Shown: positions 36,401-44,456, counted from the first letter of the stretch. The stretch is 59,443 bases of DNA from Sphingobacteriales bacterium (GCA_016192105.1 JACPUV010000014.1:1-59443); one strand, 5' to 3'. Notes: generated from the letters alone by a model not told the origin. A program made the numbers and translations.

Positions 36401-36940
36401 TACCTGCCAGGCAAGGCGGTACATCCCTTTATCATTCGGCATCCACATCAGTTCTGAACTGATATTTTCTGAAGAAACACCCAGGCGCCCAAACACCAGT
36501 TTTCTTCCCTCTTCGAGGATGCTGATGGGCACAGCCAGTTCCTTTGCTTCCACTTTCGTTTCGCGGAAAGCAGCCTGCAGGGCATTTACCGCAGAAACAG
36601 AAGGCAGCTGACTGGCATTGCCGGTCATTTTTTCCATGGACAGCTGAAAGTCACCGGCATCCGATGCTACTTTTCCGCCCTTGAATGCCAGGGTCTTTAA
36701 CTGGTTATAAACAGGAACACCCTTGTAGGCCTGCTGCAGGTACACCATGGTTACATCTGAACCGGTGATCCGGTAAGAACTGGATACCATCACATCATTG
36801 AGATCCGCAGAGGGCAATTTGATGGAGGCTGCGTTTTGCCTGACCAGCTGCAGTGCCGCATTTTTTGCTTGGTTATCAACCTGTGCAAAGCCAGCCAACG
36901 CACAAATCAATAAAACAGAAAGAAGTAGAACTTTTCTCAT
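30476..36940 (-). CDS. Secreted M36 (fungalysin-type) metalloprotease, T9SS cargo
   Basis: A 2154-aa modular extracellular protein. After the signal peptide (VLLLSVLLICALAGFAQ) comes an FTP-like propeptide region, then the M36 zinc site HEYGH (H454, E455, H458) with GEGWSD supplying probable ligand E482. A DUF11-like stretch, a jelly-roll domain (SFWHRYATESNWDG), two SprB-like repeats and an Ig-like domain follow. Then come two proprotein-convertase P-like domains (ITLNGISHTFPSDIDI and VNINGISHTWPSDIDM), each followed by a repeated VW.P..GLF.D linker. The end, LYPNPNSGQFFIRM onward, is a T9SS type A sorting domain. It probably digests protein outside the cell. Confidence 0.9.
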   Translation of the reverse strand: MRKVLLLSVLLICALAGFAQVDNQAKNAALQLVRQNAASIKLPSADLNDVMVSSSYRITGSDVTMVYLQQAYKGVPVYNQLKTLAFKGGKVASDAGDFQLSMEKMTGNASQLPSVSAVNALQAAFRETKVEAKELAVPISILEEGRKLVFGRLGVSSENISSELMWMPNDKGMYRLAWQVFVAPVVSSDYWLIRVDAQTGAIISKQNLTITCQWDHSNHSVADHIAKNHNKNAAAGTRNYVLQRNDRTQQWEYKPFVITTASYRVVKYPAESPQHPGGTPSLHTDPWTLTPGNATSLKWHSDPADYSTTRGNNVWAQEDRDANNTTFGIQGNSTTALPNLTFNYTYDFTKSPIDPTSDNQQAAIVNLFYMNNLMHDMSYTYGFDEVGGNFQNDNQGRGGAGVDYVIADAQDAGGTNNANFATPADGSRPRMQMYLWTLTSPQRDGDLDNGVVSHEYGHGISNRLTGGPANVSCLGNAEQAGEGWSDYMSLMMGTDWSTATVNDGVIRRGIGTYVLGQPITGTGIRSFPYSTDIAIYPKTYANLPGSAVPHGVGEIWCMMIWEMTWEIIKQDNYIETNFLNPSGAVSTWRGNAAAMKLVIEGLRLQPCSPGFVQSRDAILQADQVFFGGRYKCSIWKAFAKRGLGRNASQGSNTSINDGVADFSVDSGSFALNTSGPTATEGTPFTYTNVVNAGECTAMTNFVLRDTLPTTVTWVSGGVYTPADRVVTFSPITLPVNTSQNFAVTVNVNNGTYFAPVQHVNDPVTAIAPNWTATSTTANVWSTSGASVHSAPLAFFSPDAGQVSDQILRTTASYVLPSGPSAFSRLSFWHRYATESNWDGCVVEISTNGGASWSDLGQYMSGARYNATLNTSANPLAGRAAFSGSSGVFVNTTINLAAFAGQTVQFRFRLGSDGSLGSTGWYVDDIVMESAPFVYTKSGLYDAGNVRVSYKDSLTPIAQAVCADPPVVNAPTVTQPTCAGQLTGTIVVNATGIDVLEYSIDGGANFQASNTFNNLAAGNYNIAVRLVSTPSCLTAYSGNPVVINPLTGTPTITPPTVTQPVCPVITGTIVVNASGTGTLEYSVDGGSTWQVSNTFSGLAAGNYNIAVREQSNPGCISVYSGNPVTINTVIPPIVVTHPTDKVICQNGSTTFTIADNGPVPAPTYQWQVSINGGTTWTNLANVAPFSGVTTTTLTVTGAGLVYNGNLFRCVITNICGSTNSNSASLTVNPLPVVNSGPSGMCAPVTLTATGNADTYTWSPATGLNTTTGTTVVATPTVSTVYTVTGTITATGCTNSASVTVLGTPVTPVITPAAPVICAGTIQPLTVTPTSFTVAYTGAALTIPSSGPASTYPAVINVTGLPTSGVRVKSITLNGISHTFPSDIDIAVQSPTGTNVVIMSDAGGSTDIVNANLTFDDAAAGLLTSPIVTGTYRPTNASGPDNFPAPGPGSITQVNPPLSGFSGNFNGNWNLFVVDDLGGDAGSLTSWSIVFEVPTAVWSPEAGLFADANATVPYVAGTAASTVYFKQSPAVTTQYIYTVTNTLGTCSSAPASVTVTVNPLPTISVSPAGQCGPVTLTATGNGSGYGWSPATGLNTTTGNTVIANPALNTIYTVTDTMAVTGCTNSTTVLVNATPAAPVVTPSSVNICLGNTTTLTVTPAPVTTTATGPIAIPNGAPVNTAAGVASPYPSAISVGGLPATGVRVKSVNINGISHTWPSDIDMMLQAPNGSNVILMSDRGGSVDIVNANLVFDDASLVDLPASGIVSGTYRPTNTSAPDNFPAPGPGSVSQINPRLSNFSGNFNGDWKLFINDQASGDVGRVNSWSITFEITGAVWTPVTGLFTDPLATVPYTAGTMAGTVYAKPAATTTYSVTSASATCTSAATNVTVTVFQPASISTQPANQTICAGANAVFSVTASGSSLSYQWQLSTDNGTTWVNIVGANSASYTEANAGTSLSGRRYRVIISNTCNTVTSNAATLTVNALTTVTATDLWTRRICLSDTLVPLVGTPTGGSWSGIGVSGFNFIPGATAVGTYTLTYTYTNAAGCTSRDTTKVMVSDCPERIRLLRDNAVILYPNPNSGQFFIRMNSVLYNYLAMRVYTTGGQLVSTQNWKGLVYGRVIPINLTHLPAATYMVRFIYDDGVRTAEKTFPVVIGGQ

Positions 36941-37226
36941 AAAAGTTTAGTGTTGGGTTTTAGATGCCGAATTACGTCAAGTTTAATCTCAACGGGTAAG
37001 GTGGTCAATTATGAGGATATGGGATTTGGGATATGCAAATACCCGAAAAGGAAGAAGGCGGGAAATCACTTTCTCCATAAGCAGGTAGTTGGCACAAAAT
37101 ATGGGACTAATATAGGAAATAAAACAAATTCCAGCCAAAACAAATCCCGGTCAGATTCCGGCAAAATATTTATTATCAACCCATCGTTAAAGAGAACGAC
37201 CCTGAAAACTCATTTAAATCCGCATT

Positions 37227-38243
37227 TTGAACAAAAAATCACTTCTTTCATTGCTTTTTTTCTTTTTCTTATCCGGCCTTACTGCTTTGTACGGACAGAT
37301 GATCACCGGCATATGGAAGGGAAAAATAAACCGGCAAAAAGTAGAAATCAAGATCATCCGGAATGGGGATAGCCTCACCGGCACTTCGTATTATTACGAA
37401 TCGGCAGGTCATTACCGCCGCTACAGCATCAAAGGTTATTTTGATCCGGCCAGTAACGAAGCCGTATGGTGGGATGACCGGTTGCTGGAGGAAAAAGCCG
37501 GCCGCTATGCCATTTCCACACCGGGAAAAATGCCTTTGCTCTCCCGGGCGGATTTTAACTGCCCCGGTGGCGGGAAAATGATGCTGGACGGGAAAGCCGT
37601 GCAGAAGGAAAATGAAGCGGACCGAAGGGGGGATGTACACCTTGACAAAGAAGAACAGGCCGATTTTGAAGACGAGTGGGATTCTATTATTGATACCTAT
37701 ACCACCGGTGGCAATAACCCCGAATTGATTGACAGCATTGAAGGCCTGTCCCGTTACCCCCTGGCGGAACCGGTAGCTATAGCCGAAGAACCGCAAAAAA
37801 CGGTTCCGTTGATGAGCAGGCCGGGACCTGCGCCTGATAAACCAGGACCCTCAGCAGGGAAAGCGATACCGGCCAATAACCCTACCATTGAAGAAAAATT
37901 CAGCAGCCGGCAAAAATTTTTCATCAAAGAAATTCCGGTCGCCGGCGATTCAGTGGAACTCCGCTTCTTTGACAATGCCGAAATCGACGGGGATTCCATT
38001 TCCCTGTTCTTAAATGACCGGCTCCTTTTTCAGCATATCCGGCTTACCGCCGTCGCTTATTCCATCAAACTGCCGGTACATGAACTGCAGGAAAGCAATG
38101 AACTGGTGATGGTGGCCGAAAATATGGGGTCCATTCCGCCGAATACTTCTTATATGGTGGCTATCGTGAACGGGCAGCGGCAGGACGCTTATTTAGCGAG
38201 TACAGAAGGGAGCAGCGCTATGATCCGGCTGGTGAAAAAATGA
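37227..38243 (+). CDS. Exported protein of unknown function
   Basis: I do not recognise a named family. From the TTG at 37227 the 338-aa product has a clear signal peptide (SLLSLLFFFFLSGLTALYGQ), which is why this start was chosen. The N-terminal domain (about 25–125) opens MITGIWKGKINRQKVEIKI and looks like a small beta barrel; a charged Pro-rich linker (about 130–230) follows. The last 110 residues form a beta-rich domain (VELRFFDNAEIDGDSISLFL, AYSIKLPVHELQESNELVMV), similar in style to C-terminal domains of other Bacteroidota exported proteins. It diverges from the protease gene. Confidence 0.75.
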   Translation: MNKKSLLSLLFFFFLSGLTALYGQMITGIWKGKINRQKVEIKIIRNGDSLTGTSYYYESAGHYRRYSIKGYFDPASNEAVWWDDRLLEEKAGRYAISTPGKMPLLSRADFNCPGGGKMMLDGKAVQKENEADRRGDVHLDKEEQADFEDEWDSIIDTYTTGGNNPELIDSIEGLSRYPLAEPVAIAEEPQKTVPLMSRPGPAPDKPGPSAGKAIPANNPTIEEKFSSRQKFFIKEIPVAGDSVELRFFDNAEIDGDSISLFLNDRLLFQHIRLTAVAYSIKLPVHELQESNELVMVAENMGSIPPNTSYMVAIVNGQRQDAYLASTEGSSAMIRLVKK

Positions 38244-38288
38244 GCTAAGGTTATAAGCACCGGGCCCGGTCGTTCACTGGTCGATTTC

Positions 38289-41069
38289 CTAAATCACCAC
38301 ATTCACCATTTTGCCCTTCACAAAAATGATCTTCTTCGGTGCTTTCCCCTCCAGCCATTTTTGCACCACTTCATTATCCAGCACCAGTTGCTCCACATCT
38401 TCCGGGGCCGCATCCAGTGCTATATTCAGGGTGGTCCGCAGTTTACCGTTTACAGAAATGGGGTACTCCTTGCTGGTCTCTGTCACATATTTTGCGTTAA
38501 ACTCCGGATAGGGTGCATCCAGCACACTATCCCTGTGGCCTGATAATTCCCAGAGTTCCGCCGCGATATGCGGGGCATAGGGGGCGATCAGCACCAGCAG
38601 CGGTTCAAGTACTGACCGCTTATGGCATTTCAGGTCATTCAGTTCATTGGTGGCGATCATAAATCCGCTGATGGCTGTATTGAAACTGAAACGTTCGGTA
38701 TCTTCTTCAATTTTGCGGATGGTACGATGCAGTACTTTCAGTTCTTCCGGAGTAGCGGCTTCATCCGTTACAATCAGTCCTTTAATCTCGTCGGAAAATA
38801 AGCGCCAGAATTTTTTCAGAAAACGGTGTACGCCTTCGATTCCCTTGGTATCCCAGGGTTTGCTCATTTCAACGGGACCGAGGAACATTTCGTACATGCG
38901 GAACGTGTCGGCGCCGTATTTCATTACCAGGTCATCCGGGTTAACCGTGTTGTACTTGGACTTGGACATTTTTTCAACTTCGGTGCCGCAGATATATTTG
39001 CCGTCTTCCAGGATAAATTCCGCCGCCGTGTATTCCTCCCTCCATTTCTTAAAGGCGTCCACATCCAGTTCAACTCCATCCACGATATTCACGTCTGCAT
39101 GTATCGCGTTTGTTTCATACCGGTCTTTCAGGCCGGCCGACACAAATTTATTTGTTCCGGCCACCCGGTACACAAACCGGCTGCTCCCCTGTATCATTCC
39201 CTGGTTTACCAGTTTCTTATAGGGTTCATCATAGCCGATATGGCCCAGGTCGAACAATACCTTGGTCCACATCCGGCTGTAGAGCAGGTGCCCCACGGCA
39301 TGTTCGGTGCCGCCGATATAGAGATCCACCTGGTTCCAGTAATCGGAGACCCTGCGGTCACAAAACACTTTATCATTTTCCGGGTCCATATAACGCAGGA
39401 AGTACCAGCTGGAGCCGGCATAACCGGGCATGGTATTGGTCTCCAGCGAACGGTCCGTCCAGTCTTTAATATTTGACAGGGGTCCTTCCCCATCGGGACC
39501 GGGGCCATATTTTTCCACCTCCGGCAAAATCAGCGGCAACTGATCTTCGGGCAGGGGATACGCGATCCCATTTTCCCAAACAATCGGGAAAGGCTCGCCC
39601 CAGTAACGCTGGCGGCTGAACGCAGCATCCCGCATTTTATAATTCACTTTGCGGGTACCCACCCCTTTTTCTTCAATCGCCCGGATGGCCACTTCCATCG
39701 CGTTTTTCATCAGCAATCCATTGAGGAAACCCGAATTTTCCAGGGTGGCCTCCTTGGTGGGATTGGCCTCTTCCCCGTTATAATGAGAACCGATTATATT
39801 GGTGATGGGAATAGTAAAATGGCGGGCAAACTTATGGTCCCGTTCATCCCCGCAGGGTACGGCCATGATGGCGCCGGTACCATAACCGGCCAGCACGTAT
39901 TCCGATACCCAGATGGGAATTTCGCGCCCATCGAACGGGTTCACGGCGTAGGCGCCGGTAAATACCCCGCTGATCTTTTTCTCGGCCATTCGTTCCCGTT
40001 CACTGCGGCTGTTTACATAACCCACATAATCCTGTACCGCTTTTTTCTGTTCTTCAGTAGTAATATCAGCAATAAGTTTGTGTTCGGGTGCCAGCACCAT
40101 AAAATCCACCCCAAAGATGGTATCGGGGCGGGTGGTGTAAACCCTCAGCTTCAGGGCCGTTCCCTCCCCCTTAGGGGGAGACAGAGGGGGCTTTTTGACC
40201 TCAAAATCGATTTCGGCACCTGAAGATTTCCCGATCCAGTTGGTCTGCATCTCTTTCATGGCATCGCTGAAATCCACTTTATCCAGTCCCTCAAGCAGGC
40301 GGTCAGCATAGGCGGTAATCCGCAAATACCATTGGCGCAATGTTTTTTTCACCACCGGGTGTCCTCCCCGCTCACTTACCCCGTTTACCACTTCATCATT
40401 GGCAAGTACGGTACCCAGTGCCTCGCACCAGTTTACTTCACCATACCCGCAATAAGCCAGCCTTCTTTTCATTAACAGGCCGGCCTTCTCTTTTTCGGAG
40501 AAATTGTTCCATTGTTCCGCGGTAAAATGCCGGCCGGGTACCGGTTCCCCGGTTTTGGGGAGGGCGCCCTTTGTCTCGTATTTTTTGACGAGGTCAGCGA
40601 TGGGCCGGGCTTTTTTCTCTGTATTACAGAAATAGCTGTTGAACAACTGCAGGAAGATCCACTGGGTCCATTTATAATATTTCGGATCACTGGTCTGTAC
40701 TTCCCTTTCCCAGTCGAAACAGAATCCGATATGATCGAGTTGCGCCTTAAAGGTTTCAATATTTTTTTTGGTGGTTACAGCAGGATGCTGGCCGGTATCC
40801 AGCGCATATTGTTCAGCGGGCAGTCCAAAACTGTCGAAGCCCATCGGGTGCAGTACATTGAATCCCTTCAGTCGTTTGTACCGGCTGTAAATATCGGACG
40901 CGATATAGCCCAGGGGATGCCCCACATGCAATCCCGCCCCGCTGGGATAGGGGAACATATCCAGCACATAAAATTTCGGTTTGCTGAAATCATTATTTAC
41001 CCGGTAAGCCTGTTCCGCTTTCCATTTTTCCTGCCATTTCTTTTCAATATCCCTGAACTGGTATTCCAT
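38289..41069 (-). CDS. leuS: Leucyl-tRNA synthetase
   Basis: Charges tRNA-Leu. The start at 41069 (MEYQFRDIEKKWQ) is the family's usual beginning; the frame is open 54 bp further up, but those residues look non-coding. The 926-aa product has the HVGH form of HIGH at 48–51 inside PYPSGAGLHVGHPLGY, the editing domain with TTRPDTIFG, and KMSKS at 700–704. At residues 292–303 it contains KKPPLSPPKGEG, encoded by a GC-rich palindrome inserted in frame just before the conserved LKLRVYTTRPDT segment. The enzyme appears otherwise complete. Confidence 0.95.
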   Translation of the reverse strand: MEYQFRDIEKKWQEKWKAEQAYRVNNDFSKPKFYVLDMFPYPSGAGLHVGHPLGYIASDIYSRYKRLKGFNVLHPMGFDSFGLPAEQYALDTGQHPAVTTKKNIETFKAQLDHIGFCFDWEREVQTSDPKYYKWTQWIFLQLFNSYFCNTEKKARPIADLVKKYETKGALPKTGEPVPGRHFTAEQWNNFSEKEKAGLLMKRRLAYCGYGEVNWCEALGTVLANDEVVNGVSERGGHPVVKKTLRQWYLRITAYADRLLEGLDKVDFSDAMKEMQTNWIGKSSGAEIDFEVKKPPLSPPKGEGTALKLRVYTTRPDTIFGVDFMVLAPEHKLIADITTEEQKKAVQDYVGYVNSRSERERMAEKKISGVFTGAYAVNPFDGREIPIWVSEYVLAGYGTGAIMAVPCGDERDHKFARHFTIPITNIIGSHYNGEEANPTKEATLENSGFLNGLLMKNAMEVAIRAIEEKGVGTRKVNYKMRDAAFSRQRYWGEPFPIVWENGIAYPLPEDQLPLILPEVEKYGPGPDGEGPLSNIKDWTDRSLETNTMPGYAGSSWYFLRYMDPENDKVFCDRRVSDYWNQVDLYIGGTEHAVGHLLYSRMWTKVLFDLGHIGYDEPYKKLVNQGMIQGSSRFVYRVAGTNKFVSAGLKDRYETNAIHADVNIVDGVELDVDAFKKWREEYTAAEFILEDGKYICGTEVEKMSKSKYNTVNPDDLVMKYGADTFRMYEMFLGPVEMSKPWDTKGIEGVHRFLKKFWRLFSDEIKGLIVTDEAATPEELKVLHRTIRKIEEDTERFSFNTAISGFMIATNELNDLKCHKRSVLEPLLVLIAPYAPHIAAELWELSGHRDSVLDAPYPEFNAKYVTETSKEYPISVNGKLRTTLNIALDAAPEDVEQLVLDNEVVQKWLEGKAPKKIIFVKGKMVNVVI
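40159..40196. repeat. GC-rich palindromic element inside leuS
   Basis: The stem CTCCCCC/GGGGGAG (40164–40170 with 40174–40180) and a trailing GAGGGGGC resemble the CCCCCT…AGGGGG palindromes dispersed in Bacteroidota genomes. A relative lies at 45863–45889. In the leuS frame it encodes PPLSPPKGE. Confidence 0.65.
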
Positions 41070-41341
41070 GCTGTCGTTCTGTTTTGTGGAGCAGCGGACC
41101 GGACCCTGAATGGAGCGTCGCAAGGGACGATCATCCGTGGACCGGCAGCTGGCTAAAAAATCTTTAACAATATCTTTCCCGGTACCGGCAATATGCCTTT
41201 TATGGTATCGTTTAATGGGGCAGCAAAAATACTGATTACTGCCCGAATGGCCTTCCGGTCCCGTTTATTCCCGGTACTGATAAAACCCGGGCGGTCCGGA
41301 TGCCCCTCCCGCAAATTGCGGTTTTAAATGGCATAAAGGTT

Positions 41342-41349
41342 TATTTTTG
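41342..41349 (+). promoter_or_regulatory. -7 promoter box for ftsX
   Basis: TATTTTTG matches TAnnTTTG, 32 bp before the ftsX ATG, leaving a leader of about 25 nt. The rest of the 312-bp gap between leuS and ftsX shows only small palindromes (CCGGTACCGG at 41179–41188; an imperfect GAGCGTC/GACGATC pair at 41113–41132). Confidence 0.5.
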
Positions 41350-41381
41350 TCCTAATCCATTCATCTGTAAAAAAAATTTGC

Positions 41382-42254
41382 ATGTCCCAATCCGGAAAAG
41401 CCTCGATTAAAAGAGGGAAACCGTCCTATTTTATGTCCATCCTCGGGGTTACCCTGGTATTGTTCTTCCTGGGCATTATCGGGCTGATTGTTATTAATAC
41501 CAATAAATTATCCGATCATTTCAAGGAAAATGTAACGGTGAGCGCTTACCTGCGGGGCGACCTGAATCCCAATGACAGTACGGCGCTGGTCCAGTATATC
41601 AGTGCCAAACCCTATATACGGGAGTACAGTTATGTAACCAAGGAACTGGCCAAGAAAAAATACCTGGCCGATGGCAATACGGACTGGTCGGAAGTGCTGA
41701 CGGAGAACCCGCTGCCCAACAGCATTGACTTTAAGGTAAAGAACGAATATTTAAATACCGATTCACTGACGGCCATCAAAGCGGACCTGAAGGCGCAGAC
41801 CTATGTGAGTGATGTGGATTATCCCGAAGCGCTGATCAGTAAAATGAGTACCAACCTCCGGAATATCAGCCTCGGTATCCTGATCCTGGCCGTGGTACTG
41901 GCGATTGTGGTGATTGTACTGATTGACAACACGATTAAACTGGCCATGTTCAGCAACCGGTTTCTGATCAAGACCATGCAGATGGTAGGAGCCACCCGCT
42001 GGTTCATTGCCAAACCGATGAATGTCCGGGCCGTGATCAACGGAGCTATCAGTGGGGTGATTGCCGCCGGAGCCGTTATCCTGTTCCTTGTGGTGATCGA
42101 GAAATTCATCCCGGAAATGAAGGCCATCCATGATAATGCCAGTCTGGTTATGCTTTTTGCCGGCCTGATCTTCCTGGGCATTGCCATTACCGTATTCAGC
42201 ACCCACCGGAGTGTGATCAAGTACCTGAAGATGAAACTGGATGATTTGTATTAG
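41382..42254 (+). CDS. ftsX: Cell-division ABC permease FtsX
   Basis: FtsX with FtsE forms an inner-membrane complex that activates peptidoglycan hydrolases at division. The 290-aa protein has the family layout: cytoplasmic N-terminus, first helix SILGVTLVLFFLGIIGLIVI, an external domain at about 45–160 (VTVSAYLRGDL, REYSYVTKELAKKKYLAD), then three helices, with the conserved MQMVGATRWFIAKPMNVRA before the third. ftsE is not adjacent, which is common in Bacteroidota. It leads a plus-strand group with DUF3098 and uppP. Confidence 0.93.
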   Translation: MSQSGKASIKRGKPSYFMSILGVTLVLFFLGIIGLIVINTNKLSDHFKENVTVSAYLRGDLNPNDSTALVQYISAKPYIREYSYVTKELAKKKYLADGNTDWSEVLTENPLPNSIDFKVKNEYLNTDSLTAIKADLKAQTYVSDVDYPEALISKMSTNLRNISLGILILAVVLAIVVIVLIDNTIKLAMFSNRFLIKTMQMVGATRWFIAKPMNVRAVINGAISGVIAAGAVILFLVVIEKFIPEMKAIHDNASLVMLFAGLIFLGIAITVFSTHRSVIKYLKMKLDDLY

Positions 42255-42381
42255 GAGAATGGGAAATGGGGGGAGCCGAAAGTTGAAAAGTTCTTAAAAT
42301 TTCGGGATACCCGGCTTTCCGGGCTGCCCGGCTGCGAACTTCCCGGCTTTTTCCTAAATTGCAGACCCTAAACCGAATGAA

Positions 42382-42624
42382 ATGAGTGAAACAAAAAGTC
42401 CCGCAATGTTCAGCAAAGAAAACTATACCTGGATGCTGGCGGGTATCCTGGTGATCGCCCTGGGCATGTTCCTGATGGCGGGTGGCAAAAGCAATACGGA
42501 TCCTTCCGTTTTCAATAAGGAAGCGGTTTACAGCAGCACCCGTATCACGGTGGCCCCCATCCTGATTCTTGCCGGACTGGTACTGGAGATCTACGCGATA
42601 TTTAAAAAACCAAAAACGGCTTAA
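42382..42624 (+). CDS. DUF3098 small membrane protein
   Basis: An 80-aa inner-membrane protein with two helices: YTWMLAGILVIALGMFLMAG and TVAPILILAGLVLEIYAIF. Between them lies the conserved GGKSNTDPSVFNKEAVYSST (GG…DP..FN…iys..R) signature of DUF3098. The family is found between ftsX and uppP throughout Bacteroidota, as here, and may work with one of them, but its role has not been established to my knowledge. Confidence 0.92.
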   Translation: MSETKSPAMFSKENYTWMLAGILVIALGMFLMAGGKSNTDPSVFNKEAVYSSTRITVAPILILAGLVLEIYAIFKKPKTA

Positions 42625-42645
42625 GCCAGTAATAAAAGGATATTG

Positions 42646-42675
42646 AGGCTGTATCAGGATTGAGCAGCCTTTTTC
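42646..42675 (+). terminator. Terminator between DUF3098 and uppP
   Basis: A 6-bp stem AGGCTG/CAGCCT (42646–42651 with 42665–42670) with a 13-nt loop is followed by TTTTTCTTTT. It suggests uppP is partly uncoupled from the upstream genes. Confidence 0.6.
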
Positions 42676-42730
42676 TTTTCCCGCCTGCCGCAAACTTTTA
42701 CCTTTACCCTTTACTGAAAAAACGTCCCGC

Positions 42731-43531
42731 ATGACCGTTGTTGAAGCTATTATCATTGCTATAGTGGAAGGCATCACCGAATTTTTGCCCATTTCCTCCA
42801 CGGGGCATATGATCATTACAGAAAAATTACTCGGAATCGCCAGCAATGATTTTACCAAACTGTTTACGGTAGGTATCCAGTTAGGCGCGATCCTGGCCGT
42901 TGTAGTGCTGTACTGGAAAAAATTCATGACCCCTTTTAGCCAGGGAAAAAAGGGATGGCTTTTTTACCTCAAACTGATCGTGGCGGTTCTGCCGGCGCTG
43001 GGACTGGGGTTTCTTTTCGAAGACAGGATCGATGCCCTCCTGGACAGCTCGCTTACCGTGGCCATCACCATGATCGGGGGAGGAATTATTTTATTATTTA
43101 TAGATACGGTATTCAACCATCACCCGGTGGTTACGGAAGAACAGATCAGTTACCCTTCCGCATTTAAAATCGGGCTCTGGCAATGCCTGGCCATGATCCC
43201 GGGGGTAAGCCGGAGCGCGGCCAGCATCATCGGCGGTATGCAGCAAAAACTCACCCGTAAACTGGCAGCGGAGTTTTCGTTTTTCCTGGCCGTTCCCACC
43301 ATGGCGGCTGCCACCGGGTACAAACTACTGAAAGGTTATGATCGCCTCAGTACAGGCGACCTGAAACTCTTTGCCATCGGCAATATCGTGGCCTTTATCG
43401 TGGCCCTGCTCGCCATCAAATTCTTTATCGGCTACCTGCAGCGGCACGGCTTCCGTTTATTCGGTTATTACCGGATCATCGGGGGTATCCTCCTGCTGAT
43501 CCTGCTGGCCACGGGCTACCTGAAAGCCTGA
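42731..43531 (+). CDS. uppP: Undecaprenyl-diphosphate phosphatase
   Basis: UppP (BacA) removes a phosphate from undecaprenyl diphosphate to recycle the lipid carrier for cell-wall synthesis; it also gives bacitracin tolerance. The 266-aa multi-pass protein has the catalytic signatures [15 protein letters not shown] (13–27) and [14 protein letters not shown], with about eight hydrophobic segments and normal length. It follows ftsX and DUF3098, placing three envelope functions together. Confidence 0.96.
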   Translation: MTVVEAIIIAIVEGITEFLPISSTGHMIITEKLLGIASNDFTKLFTVGIQLGAILAVVVLYWKKFMTPFSQGKKGWLFYLKLIVAVLPALGLGFLFEDRIDALLDSSLTVAITMIGGGIILLFIDTVFNHHPVVTEEQISYPSAFKIGLWQCLAMIPGVSRSAASIIGGMQQKLTRKLAAEFSFFLAVPTMAAATGYKLLKGYDRLSTGDLKLFAIGNIVAFIVALLAIKFFIGYLQRHGFRLFGYYRIIGGILLLILLATGYLKA

Positions 43532-43535
43532 AAAT

Positions 43536-43558
43536 CCCCTTTTCGGGGTAGTTTTTTT
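43536..43558 (+). terminator. Weak terminator after uppP
   Basis: A short CCCC/GGGG stem (43536–43539 with 43545–43548) is followed by a run of seven T. The stem is only four pairs, so the call rests mainly on the T tract and position. Confidence 0.45.
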
Positions 43559-43595
43559 CTTTATTTATTCATACCTCTGCCTTAAATAAGCAAGT

Positions 43596-44354
43596 ATGAA
43601 AAAATATTTCCTCCCTTTCCTGCTGTCTGCACTGGGAATCGCCTGTACACAATATGGACCCAAGGTCGGTTCCGGCAATATTGAAGTGTATTACAAAGAA
43701 GGTATTTCCAAAACACAGGCGGAAAAAACGGCAACTCTTTTCCGGGATGCATTGATGTCCTCCAACCCGAATGACAAGGCCACTAAAAGTTTCCAGCTGT
43801 CGAAACCGGGAGACAGTGTGCTGCTGAAAATGGTGGCGGATAAAGCCAGGCTCGGCAGCGTTGAAGATGATGCCTTTTATGCCATGTCCGCCCTGGTATC
43901 CGACAGCGTGTTCGCAGGAGCTCCTGTGAACCTGGCTTTAACCGATAATAAATTCAAAGAGTTCCGGTACTATGCTTTCAAAAAGCCAACCATGGAAGAC
44001 CCCTCCTGGGGGACTAAATACGAATCCGGCAACGTGGAATTGTTTGCCAACGGCGTTGACAGCTCACTTGCCGGGAAACTGGCGGGTTACCTTGAAACCT
44101 ATTTCAACCCGGCCAATACATTTAGTTTCCAGGTTAGTACCAATGAACAGGGTGTTTTTGTTGTGAAAATGGTGATCGATCCTTCCAGGATAAACGATAT
44201 CACGGAAGCGGATATGGCGGAGGCCAGCAATGGCATGTCTGAAAAAGTATTCAGCGGGTCTCCCCTGCAGTTCCAGCTCGCGGACGCTTCCTTTAAGCCC
44301 CTGCGGGTCTTTATCTATCCGTCCGATACGGCTCCCGCAGAAAATATGAGATAA
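43596..44354 (+). CDS. Lipoprotein with internally duplicated domain
   Basis: I do not recognise a family. The 252-aa product begins with a lipoprotein-type signal (FLLSALGIACTQYG). The mature part consists of two halves of about 100 residues with the same order of features: GSGNIEVYYKEGISKTQAEK against ESGNVELFANGVDSSLAGKL, then FQLSKPGDSVLLKMV against FQVSTNEQGVFVVKMV, then SVFAGAPVNLALTDNKFKEF against KVFSGSPLQFQLADASFKPL. An ancient duplication explains this. The protein stands alone with its own terminator. Confidence 0.75.
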   Translation: MKKYFLPFLLSALGIACTQYGPKVGSGNIEVYYKEGISKTQAEKTATLFRDALMSSNPNDKATKSFQLSKPGDSVLLKMVADKARLGSVEDDAFYAMSALVSDSVFAGAPVNLALTDNKFKEFRYYAFKKPTMEDPSWGTKYESGNVELFANGVDSSLAGKLAGYLETYFNPANTFSFQVSTNEQGVFVVKMVIDPSRINDITEADMAEASNGMSEKVFSGSPLQFQLADASFKPLRVFIYPSDTAPAENMR

Positions 44355-44381
44355 GAGTCCCACCCAGTATTTTTATAAAAG

Positions 44382-44413
44382 ACCCGGGAGCAAATTAGCT
44401 TCCCGGGTTTTAT
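44382..44413 (+). terminator. Terminator after the duplicated-domain lipoprotein gene
   Basis: An 8-bp stem ACCCGGGA/TCCCGGGT (44382–44389 with 44401–44408) with an 11-nt loop is followed by TTTTATTT. Confidence 0.75.
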
Positions 44414-44456
44414 TTATGCAGGTCAATTCCCTACTTTTACCCAAAGCAATTCCACC

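Noticed and set aside
36950..37372. Open frame of 140 codons over the M36/37227 intergenic region
   Set aside because: No signal peptide or family pattern, basic low-complexity composition, and it overlaps the better-supported gene starting at 37227.
41112..41132. GAGCGTC/GACGATC imperfect palindrome upstream of leuS as a mobile repeat
   Set aside because: Only one copy with a mismatch is seen, too little to call a repeat family.
42217..42927. 236-codon minus-strand frame over DUF3098 and the uppP start
   Set aside because: It overlaps two recognised plus-strand genes and a terminator, and has no family features.
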